From an uncultured bacterium (GTDB lineage: Bacteria > Bacillota_I > Bacilli_A > RFN20 > CAG-826), in contig CASEST010000003.1 of the NCBI GenBank assembly GCA_949290725.1, positions 1 through 5,843 of the forward strand: DNA of 5,843 bases. The letters run 5' to 3'. A model generated the notes under the pieces. The model ran no database searches. It saw only the letters and a program-made list of their open reading frames with translations, and was not told the origin of the DNA. Positions 1 through 4,567 of the stretch are shown piece by piece. Within the stretch, counting starts at the first letter, position 1; each line of letters opens with the position of its first letter. A program made the position numbers and the translations under genes.

Positions 1-308
1 AAAGAAATAAAAGAAATAAAAGAGTTACTAAAATCATCGCTTTTAATATCAAGTTTTGAATATTCATCTAATTTAAATAAATTTGAAGAGGTTATTGCTG
101 ATAAAGTAGAAATATAATCTGAATATGAATTTAAAGTTTTAAAATTAATTTTTTCTTCACTTGTATTAAAGATGATATCTTGATTCATCAATGTTATGAT
201 AGGAAGATAATGTAAAGTTTCTACGTTTAAATTTTGTGGTCTCGAATTCGAAGAGCAAGCAGTAAAAATTAGCGAGCTAATTATCAAAGTAAGATAAAAT
301 TTTTTCAT
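1..308 (-). CDS. Small exported lipoprotein, 3' end outside window
   Basis: The ATG at 308 opens a frame with no stop to the left edge, about 102 visible codons. The N-terminus (MKKFYLTLIISSLIFTAC) is a lipoprotein signal peptide: two lysines, a hydrophobic core, and a good lipobox F-T-A-C with Cys18 as the lipidated residue, followed by a Ser/Asn-rich linker. The rest is polar, with no motif I recognise. An AGGAGA site lies 8 nt upstream of the ATG and fixes the start. The gene overlaps the last 32 nt of the subtilase remnant (frame ending at 277), so it was probably translated together with it before that gene decayed. I infer attachment to the outer face of the membrane. Function is unknown; a partner, anchor or inhibitor of the neighbouring exported peptidase is only a guess. 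Confidence 0.8.
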   Translation of the reverse strand, partial: MKKFYLTLIISSLIFTACSSNSRPQNLNVETLHYLPIITLMNQDIIFNTSEEKINFKTLNSYSDYISTLSAITSSNLFKLDEYSKLDIKSDDFSNSFISFIS

Positions 309-316
309 CACTTAAA

Positions 317-322
317 TCTCCT
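317..322 (-). promoter_or_regulatory. Shine-Dalgarno site of the left lipoprotein
   Basis: AGGAGA on the minus strand, 8 nt before the ATG at 308. It lies inside the last codons of the subtilase remnant frame, so translation of that frame would have passed through this site. It supports 308 as the start although the gene begins inside another reading frame. Confidence 0.7.
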
Positions 323-488
323 GTTAAAAATTTTTTATAATCTTCTTCAGATAAAACTAAGATGCTATTTATTAATCTGGTCTCATTATTTTTATCTAAT
401 TTTGTGTTCACTACAAAGCCAATCTCTGCTAAACCGTCACATAAAAGACAGGTAGCATATTTATTTCCATTTCGAAAAGCATTCGGAG

Positions 489-496
489 ATACATAC
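489..496 (-). repeat. GTAT tandem duplication causing the frameshift
   Basis: The minus strand reads GTC GTATGTAT CTCCG. Removing one GTAT gives GTC GTA TCT CCG AAT (V-V-S-P-N) and joins the two subtilase-remnant frames exactly where the related protein at 1506-2411 reads V-V-T-G-S-P-N. A 4-bp slippage or duplication is the simplest cause of the shift. Confidence 0.7.
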
Positions 497-981
497 GACA
501 TGACCAGACTGGATTGAATAATCGCATAATTCGCAATCAACTGAATGTCGCTTTGTATCTAGCCATTGATAAGCATAGACATGAGTTTCGTGCAATAAAT
601 CAAATGCATTAATTCGACCATTGGAAACGCATTTGTTATTAAATTTTGCTAGTTTATCAACGGATGTAAGTATTTTACTTTTTAGAGTTTTAACGCTTGT
701 ATTAGGATGTAATTCTAAATAAAGAGCAGCAAGCCCACTAATAATAGGCGCAGAATAAGAAGTATATCCTTCAGAAGGGCCATTATAAATTCCGCCAACA
801 TTATTTAGCATAAACATACCACCGCCAGGTGCAAAAACATCAATATATTTTGAAGAATAATTTCTGTTTGATTGTATTTCGTCGTTATAATTTGTGCATC
901 CTACTGAAATTATATTGTCAGAATCAATACAAATAGGATATTGAGGATCTAAATTTAAATTTATATTATTTAAATATCTTT

Positions 982-1506
982 TTAAGGAATCAAGAAATAG
1001 TTAGCACTATAAAATGATTTATCTTTATTAAGTTCATCATAGGTTTCTTCAAAACTTAAAGATTTATCGTATAACGTTCTTACATAATTTATACGGTAAT
1101 CGTAATTATTTAAAAATGGTAGATAATTTTTAAATCCTAAAAGGCAATAACCACTTATATAATCATTTTGGTAAATAATTGCTTCTATAAAGCCATATTT
1201 ATAAAACTCACCATTTTCATCCATTGCAGCTTCGTAACCACCAATCCGTTTTATATCTTCTTTTTCTTCAACTACAATATATTCGAGTCGATCAGGATAT
1301 TTTCCAATATGTCCAAAACTAGCCGAAGCATATATAAGAATATTATCTATATTAGGGAGATCTATAGTGAACGCGGTACCAAAATTAGACATAGCAATAA
1401 CGGTTCGATTACTCTTTATATCCAAAATCATTTCGGGGCTATTATTTCTACATGAAGTTTCTAATAGCAAAAATAGACTTAAAATCAATATTTTTATTCT
1501 CTTCAT
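982..1506 (-). CDS. Small exported protein, putative lipoprotein
   Basis: 174 residues from the ATG at 1506. An ATG 15 nt further upstream (1521) overlaps the Shine-Dalgarno sequence and is not the start. The N-terminus MKRIKILILSLFLLLETSC is a signal peptide with Cys19 in lipobox position, but -3 is Glu (L-E-T-S-C) rather than Leu, so lipid attachment is less certain than for the left lipoprotein. The mature part is mixed polar and aromatic, with one further Cys (GYCLLGF) and no domain I recognise. The start overlaps the stop of the upstream secreted protein by one base (TAATG), which indicates an operon and coupled translation. The TAA ends at 982, next to the broken 5' end of the subtilase remnant, so the deletion there may also have replaced the original C-terminus. 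Function unknown; a partner of the upstream peptidase-like protein is inference from gene order. Confidence 0.8.
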   Translation of the reverse strand: MKRIKILILSLFLLLETSCRNNSPEMILDIKSNRTVIAMSNFGTAFTIDLPNIDNILIYASASFGHIGKYPDRLEYIVVEEKEDIKRIGGYEAAMDENGEFYKYGFIEAIIYQNDYISGYCLLGFKNYLPFLNNYDYRINYVRTLYDKSLSFEETYDELNKDKSFYSANYFLIP

Positions 1507-2411
1507 TAAATAACCTCCCATGCTACATAATAATAATCAGGTAAACAATATTGATTATTTTTAAATTTAAGATAATCAGATAAAGATAAAAATAATACTC
1601 CATTTTCAGAAAGAAAGCTTTTGTCTATAATATTCGATTGCGAATGTCTATTTATAATTGTGAAACCTAATTCAGCAGTCCCACCGCAAATCAAACAATT
1701 ATATTCGCCATAAGAATTTGGCGACCCAGTAACAACATGCCCATTCCTAGTCTTGAAGCCGCATTCACAATAAGAATAATGATATTTTTTATCAACCCGT
1801 TCATATTTATAAGAAAAATCATGTTTGTGAGGTTCATCATAAGAAATATAATAAATTGTACTATCATAAGTCATAGTTGGCGCTTGAGCTATCCCGCTTT
1901 TATGCATAACTTCATTAGTCCAAACTCTATTATAAGATGGCATATAATTATATTTTAATACCCAGGTATAACCAGGTTTATGATACCAATTATTATCATT
2001 GCTCAATTTCATAAAATGGTAGCCGCTATTTCCGTTTCTTACAGCTATTGTATGATCATAATCGCTATTTATTTCCGTTGAAACATTGATATTTAAATAA
2101 GATAGTTCCTCTAAATCATCTTTAACAACATTAGCAATTGTAGAAATTTCTGCATTAAAACTAATAGATTGGTTACTAAAATCACCTGGCTGATATTGAA
2201 AATCTATTTCAAATTCTGGCGGTAATTCTGTCCTATTTATTGCAAAAGCATAGCAATTATATTTTAAATATTCGTCTTTCCATTCGCCATAAGGGGTGCT
2301 ATCGGTAAGTGAATAAGCAGACCTAAAAGAAGTAAGTAATAAAGATAAATTTGCTAAAACAAACGTTTTAAGAAAAATATGTTTTGAGTTAATAAAAACC
2401 TCTTTAATCAA
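1506..2411 (-). CDS. Secreted Cys/His peptidase-like protein with C-terminal Cys/His module
   Basis: 301 residues from a TTG start; a TAG lies three codons upstream in frame and there is no early ATG. Residues 1-33 look like a signal peptide (basic start, core FVLANLSLLL, end SAYS). Residues 52-58 (NCYAFAI) and 131-147 (YHFMKLSNDNNWYHKPG) resemble exported or phage-type proteins with an N-C-Y-A-[YF]-A motif and a later H-[WF]-...-H-K-P-G motif. This suggests a papain- or NlpC-like hydrolase with Cys53 and His132 as candidate catalytic residues; this is inference, not a named family. Residues 195-290 carry HxH, H211, C215-E-C217, GHVV, and C239-L-I-C242-G, a probable metal-binding module also present in the neighbouring subtilase remnant. 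The product is probably secreted or held at the surface, and its target is unknown. It is first gene of the minus-strand operon and overlaps the next gene by 1 nt. Confidence 0.8.
   Translation of the reverse strand: MIKEVFINSKHIFLKTFVLANLSLLLTSFRSAYSLTDSTPYGEWKDEYLKYNCYAFAINRTELPPEFEIDFQYQPGDFSNQSISFNAEISTIANVVKDDLEELSYLNINVSTEINSDYDHTIAVRNGNSGYHFMKLSNDNNWYHKPGYTWVLKYNYMPSYNRVWTNEVMHKSGIAQAPTMTYDSTIYYISYDEPHKHDFSYKYERVDKKYHYSYCECGFKTRNGHVVTGSPNSYGEYNCLICGGTAELGFTIINRHSQSNIIDKSFLSENGVLFLSLSDYLKFKNNQYCLPDYYYVAWEVI
1514..1519 (-). promoter_or_regulatory. Shine-Dalgarno site deciding the 1506 start
   Basis: GGGAGG, 7 nt upstream of the ATG at 1506, formed by the last codons (W-E-V) of the upstream gene. 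Because it overlaps the ATG at 1521 it excludes that codon as the start. Confidence 0.75.
1542..1829 (-). other. C-terminal Cys/His module, copy in the Cys-peptidase-like protein
   Basis: Order of conserved positions (residues 195-290): H-K-H, ~13 residues, YHYSYCECG, GHVV, SPN, NCLICGGTAELGF, then a tail reading LFLSLSDYLKF. The pattern H..H..CxC..H..CxxC suggests one or two zinc sites. Similar H-x-H...Y-H...C-x-C-G...H...C-x-x-C-G stretches occur as tails of surface proteins in low-GC gut bacteria (recalled, not searched). Probable role: a stabilising, binding or surface-retention domain. Confidence 0.6.
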
Positions 2412-2428
2412 GTTGCCCTAATTAAAGA
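2401..2428 (-). promoter_or_regulatory. AT hairpin enclosing the TTG start
   Basis: On the minus strand, TCTTTAAT (2428-2421) and ATTAAAGA (2408-2401) form an 8-bp stem with a 12-nt loop holding TAGGG and the TTG start at 2411. The stem is weak, mostly A-U, so an effect on initiation is possible but unproven. AGGG, 4 nt before the TTG, is the only Shine-Dalgarno candidate. Confidence 0.3.
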
Positions 2429-2484
2429 AAACAAATTAACTTTAAAAAATATTTATTATTAAATCTTTTAAACTTTCTCTTCAT
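2422..2484 (-). other. Possible 20-codon leader ORF
   Basis: ATG at 2484 begins MKRKFKRFNNKY..., basic then hydrophobic, and stops with TAA ending at 2422, 10 nt before the TTG start of the secreted protein. The ATG lies 6 nt after a TATAAT box, so it would be translated as a leaderless ORF. Its stop codon falls in the upstream arm of the hairpin around the TTG. It could be a coupling leader peptide, a vestigial start, or chance in AT-rich DNA. Confidence 0.2.
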
Positions 2485-2490
2485 GTTTAT

Positions 2491-2499
2491 ATTATAACA
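2491..2499 (-). promoter_or_regulatory. Extended -10 promoter for the secreted-protein operon
   Basis: TGTTATAAT on the minus strand is a perfect TATAAT with the TGn extension, which can make up for the lack of a good -35: the hexamer 17 nt upstream is ACCTTA. Transcription should start near 2484, leaving a 5' UTR of about 70 nt before the TTG start at 2411. Confidence 0.55.
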
Positions 2500-2681
2500 A
2501 TAGTTAAAAAATAAGGTTCTTGAAAAGTTAATTGCGCAAAGTACATCAAAAAAATATAAAGAGTCCCAATTTCAAGTAATAAATATAAAAAATTTACTTT
2601 TCTTAACAAACAATAATTTAGTATTTTTTTACTAAAACATTTATTTTTAAGGCAATAAAATGAAACAATAGAATTATAAAT

Positions 2682-2704
2682 TAACCAACTTTGACTTTTG
2701 GTTA
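2682..2704 (+). promoter_or_regulatory. Inverted repeat overlapping the trpS -35 box, candidate operator
   Basis: A perfect 7-bp inverted repeat, TAACCAA (2682-2688) and TTGGTTA (2698-2704), with 9 nt between. The -35 hexamer TTGACT (2691-2696) sits entirely in the spacer. This placement fits a repressor site, but repeats of this length also arise by chance in AT-rich DNA. Confidence 0.35.
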
Positions 2705-2718
2705 TTTATTAATATAAT
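2691..2718 (+). promoter_or_regulatory. trpS promoter
   Basis: TTGACT (2691-2696), 16-nt spacer, TATAAT (2713-2718): a near-consensus vegetative promoter. The TATAAT ends 8 nt before the trpS ATG, so the start point (about 2724-2726) practically coincides with the initiation codon. Confidence 0.75.
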
Positions 2719-2726
2719 TAATAGGT

Positions 2727-3716
2727 ATGAAAAAATCATTAAGTGGAATTAAACCTACAGGAAAATTAACTTTAGGCAATTATATTGGGGCTTTAAGAAA
2801 TTTCCCAAAAATGCAAGAAGAATATGAAAATTACATTTTTGTTGCAGATTTACATGCCTTAACTTTACCAATTGACCCAGATTATTTAAGAAATAATACA
2901 CGTGATTTAGTTGCATTATATTTAGCATGCGGCTTAGATCCTAAAAAGACAACAATCTTCTTACAAAGCGATGTTAGTGAACATTCTGAATTAAATGCAA
3001 TTATTCAGAACTATTTATATATGGGTGAACTTTCAAGAATGACTCAATTTAAAGCTAAATCAGCTAGCTTAAATCAAAATGCTATCGGACTTGGTTTATT
3101 TGCTTATCCAGTTTTAATGTGCGCAGATATTCTTTTATATGATGCCGATGTTGTTCCAGTTGGTGAAGACCAAAAACAACATGTCGAGTTATGTCGTGAT
3201 TTAGTCCATCGTTTTAACACTCGCTATAAAAAAGAAATCTTTAAAATGCCTGAACCTATCGTTCCTAGCGTTGGCGCAAGGATCATGTCTTTAACCGATC
3301 CAACTAAGAAGATGTCCAAAAGCGGTGAAAAAGGCGATATTTATCTTTTAGAAGACTTAACTTCAATTAGAAAAAAGATTATGCGTGCTGAAACCGATTT
3401 AGGTTCTGATATTTATTTTGATAAAGAAAATAAACCTGGTATTTCTAATTTGTTAACCATCTATGCTTCTTTAAAAGATATTAGTATAAAAGAGGCTGAA
3501 GAACATTTTAAAGATTTACATCGCTATGGCGATTTTAAAAAAGAAGTCGCTGATGTAGTTTGTGAAGAAATTGCTAAAATTCAACAAAAATATAACGAAA
3601 TCATCAATTCAAATTTAATCGATGAAGTATTAAAAGAAGGCAAGGAAAAAGCTAAATCTATTGCTAAGATGGTTTTAACTAGAGTACAAAAAGCTGTTGG
3701 AATTTATGGAAAATAA
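2727..3716 (+). CDS. trpS: Tryptophanyl-tRNA synthetase
   Basis: 329 residues, the usual full length of bacterial TrpRS. This cytoplasmic class I synthetase joins tryptophan to tRNA-Trp using ATP. Visible motifs: SGIKPTGKLTLGNYIGA (residues 6-22, the HIGH-like signature, with T-L-G-N as in Bacillus TrpRS), MCADILLYDADVVPVGEDQKQH (131-152, containing Asp134, at the place of the tryptophan-indole-binding Asp of the family), and KKMSKS (194-199, the KMSKS loop). The start is ATG 2727, 8 nt downstream of TATAAT. AGGT abuts the ATG and is too close to be a Shine-Dalgarno site, so a leaderless mRNA is likely. There is no T-box leader. The protein has no tryptophan residue. The stop overlaps the next gene by 11 nt, giving a two-gene operon. 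Confidence 0.97.
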   Translation: MKKSLSGIKPTGKLTLGNYIGALRNFPKMQEEYENYIFVADLHALTLPIDPDYLRNNTRDLVALYLACGLDPKKTTIFLQSDVSEHSELNAIIQNYLYMGELSRMTQFKAKSASLNQNAIGLGLFAYPVLMCADILLYDADVVPVGEDQKQHVELCRDLVHRFNTRYKKEIFKMPEPIVPSVGARIMSLTDPTKKMSKSGEKGDIYLLEDLTSIRKKIMRAETDLGSDIYFDKENKPGISNLLTIYASLKDISIKEAEEHFKDLHRYGDFKKEVADVVCEEIAKIQQKYNEIINSNLIDEVLKEGKEKAKSIAKMVLTRVQKAVGIYGK

Positions 3717-4533
3717 AAGATTATTAATCGGTTTAGATTTAGATGGTACTTTATTAAAAGATAATAAAACTATTTCATTTAAAACTAGAAGATATTTAAA
3801 AAAACTTGAGAAGAAAGGGCATTATATTGTTCTCTGTTCAGGTAGAGCACCACGAACAATGCTTCATTTTTATGCTCAAATCGGTCTTAAATCACCTTTA
3901 ATATCTTATAATGGGGCTCTAATTCATGATCCAATGGATCCTAGTTTTAAAAAAATTGGTTTTAAAATTAATAAAGATTTTATTACTTCATTTTATAAAA
4001 ATACAATCAATCAAGATATTATTGGAGCTTTTGCTGAAAATGAGCACACTATTTATTCTGATTCTAACGATCACTTCTTATTCGCTTTTTTTGAAAAAGG
4101 CAATTTAAGAATGGTTAATGGACCTTTAACAAATATTGATGAAGATTGCTATGTATTCGTTATGAAAACAAAAGATTATAGCGATGAATTAAAAGAGCGC
4201 GTTTATAAATATGCTAAAGAAAACGCTAATGATTATGAACTCCGCTTTTGGTGGGATTGTCCTTATTGTGAATTCCATGTTAAAGGAGTTTCTAAAGCTC
4301 ATTCATTAAAATTATTAGCTGATAAATTAAATATTAATTACGATAATGTTCTAGTTTTCGGTGATGCTGATAACGATATTGAGATGCTATCGACCTTTAA
4401 AAACTCTTTTTTAATGAAAAACGGTAATCCAAAACTTAAAGAATATGCAAGATATGTTACAAAAAAAGATAATAATCATAATGGGGTTATCGCTTCAATA
4501 AAAGAATTTTTAAAGAAAAACAATCTAAAATAG
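3706..4533 (+). CDS. Cof-type HAD-family hydrolase (sugar-phosphatase-like)
   Basis: 275 residues from ATG 3706, which places the first motif at residue 11. A TTG at 3697 would only add three residues. HAD motifs in order: I, D11-L-D13-G-T (nucleophile and acid/base); II, LCSGR with Ser45; a SYNGALI segment typical of Cof proteins; a type IIB cap of about 110 residues; III, Lys197 in GVSKAHSL; IV, GDADND (219-224), Mg-binding. The length suits the Cof/YidA group, cytoplasmic Mg-dependent phosphatases acting on sugar phosphates, flavin precursors or similar; the substrate cannot be read from sequence. The start lies inside the last codons of trpS (11-nt overlap), so it is probably co-transcribed and coupled; the functional link to trpS is unclear. 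Residues 185-188 are C-P-Y-C, unusual at the return from cap to core. The terminator follows 7 nt after the stop. Confidence 0.93.
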   Translation: MENKRLLIGLDLDGTLLKDNKTISFKTRRYLKKLEKKGHYIVLCSGRAPRTMLHFYAQIGLKSPLISYNGALIHDPMDPSFKKIGFKINKDFITSFYKNTINQDIIGAFAENEHTIYSDSNDHFLFAFFEKGNLRMVNGPLTNIDEDCYVFVMKTKDYSDELKERVYKYAKENANDYELRFWWDCPYCEFHVKGVSKAHSLKLLADKLNINYDNVLVFGDADNDIEMLSTFKNSFLMKNGNPKLKEYARYVTKKDNNHNGVIASIKEFLKKNNLK

Positions 4534-4539
4534 GAAAAA

Positions 4540-4566
4540 GAAAGGTCTGCCATCGGCAGACCTTTT
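4540..4566. terminator. Bidirectional intrinsic terminator
   Basis: A perfect 11-bp stem, AAAGGTCTGCC (4541-4551) and GGCAGACCTTT (4555-4565), with ATC loop and a further G-T pair outside. Plus-strand reading ends in TTTT. Minus-strand reading ends in CTTTCTTTTTCC, a better T-tract. It lies between the convergent stop codons of the HAD gene (4533) and the phosphoglucomutase gene (4568) and should serve both. Confidence 0.9.
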
Positions 4567-4567
4567 A

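Larger units (their letters stand above)
277..583 (-). other. C-terminal Cys/His module, copy in the subtilase remnant
   Basis: Begins at the H-V-Y-A-Y segment and runs through RHSVDCELCDY, GHVV, the frameshift, SPNAF, CLLCDGLAEIGFVVN and the tail ILVLSEEDYKKF. It matches the module at 1542-1829 position by position, but it has CxxC where the other has CxC, and the first H-x-H is reduced to one His. The DNA is clearly diverged, so this is not a recent copy. Confidence 0.65.
277..988 (-). pseudogene. Decayed subtilisin-like serine peptidase (S8), 5'-truncated and frameshifted
   Basis: From 988 to 461 one frame encodes the second half of a subtilase: PQYPICIDSDNIISVGCTNY (usual YPA..nvIsVGA), then YIDVFAPGGG, then GYTSYSAPIISGLAALYLE, which matches the catalytic-Ser segment GTSMAAPhvaGaaALl. 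The nucleophile Ser is encoded at 758-760. The Asp and His parts of the triad and any signal peptide are missing. Upstream of 988 the frame meets TGA (989-991), and the translation before that is not subtilase-like. After RHSVDCELCDYSIQSGHVV the frame shifts and stops at 461. The next frame continues the homology as SPNAF...CLLCDGLAEIGFVVN down to a TAG at 277. Proof of continuity is the module in the neighbouring protein encoded at 1506-2411, which reads GHVVTGSPN...CLICGGTAELGF without a break. Two separate lesions point to a dead gene, although one frame could still yield a short product. Confidence 0.82.
2412..2726. other. Divergent intergenic region (315 bp)
   Basis: Very AT-rich spacer between the divergent secreted-protein operon and trpS. 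It holds the extended -10 promoter (minus), the possible leader ORF and the trpS promoter with an overlapping inverted repeat. It also contains the palindrome TTGCGCAA (2531-2538) and a 12-bp inverted repeat with one mismatch (GAAAAGTTAATT at 2522-2533; AATTTACTTTTC at 2591-2602), possible regulator half-sites or chance. I see no T-box (no specifier stems, no AGGGTGG..ACC-like antiterminator), no tRNA, no riboswitch core and no terminator. Confidence 0.6.

Noticed and set aside
480..500. Programmed ribosomal frameshift in the subtilase
   Set aside because: There is no slippery heptamer or nearby stimulatory structure. A simple 4-bp duplication explains the shift, and the gene is also 5'-truncated.
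277..540. Independent small gene from the TTG at 540
   Set aside because: Its first part is the wrong frame of the subtilase module. Homology to the module in the 1506-2411 protein starts only at S-P-N, directly after the GTAT duplication, so this is the tail of the broken subtilase gene.
989..991. TGA read as Trp (Mycoplasma code), which would extend the subtilase frame upstream
   Set aside because: All Trp codons I checked are TGG, and the sequence upstream of the TGA in that frame is not subtilase-like and overlaps the lipoprotein gene.
1168..1455. Plus-strand reading frame of 95 codons
   Set aside because: It is antisense to the lipoprotein gene, with Phe/Ile-rich composition typical of reverse complement of Lys/Asn-rich coding DNA, and has no Shine-Dalgarno site.
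1507..1521. Start of the 982-1506 protein at the ATG at 1521
   Set aside because: That ATG overlaps the GGGAGG site that serves the ATG at 1506, and its five extra residues precede a complete signal peptide.
1737..1958. Plus-strand reading frame of 73 codons
   Set aside because: It lies antisense inside the secreted-protein gene and shows only low-complexity Ile/Phe composition.
2500..2726. T-box or tryptophan riboswitch leader for trpS
   Set aside because: The promoter lies immediately before the ATG, and no antiterminator or specifier elements are visible in the spacer.
3926..4108. Plus-strand frame of 60 codons within the HAD gene
   Set aside because: Out-of-frame shadow of a gene with all its HAD motifs intact; its Leu/Ile-rich content follows from the AT-rich codons.
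4540..4566. Mobile-element terminal repeat or small RNA at the GGTCTGCC palindrome
   Set aside because: It sits between convergent stop codons and has T-tracts on both sides, so an intrinsic terminator fully explains it.
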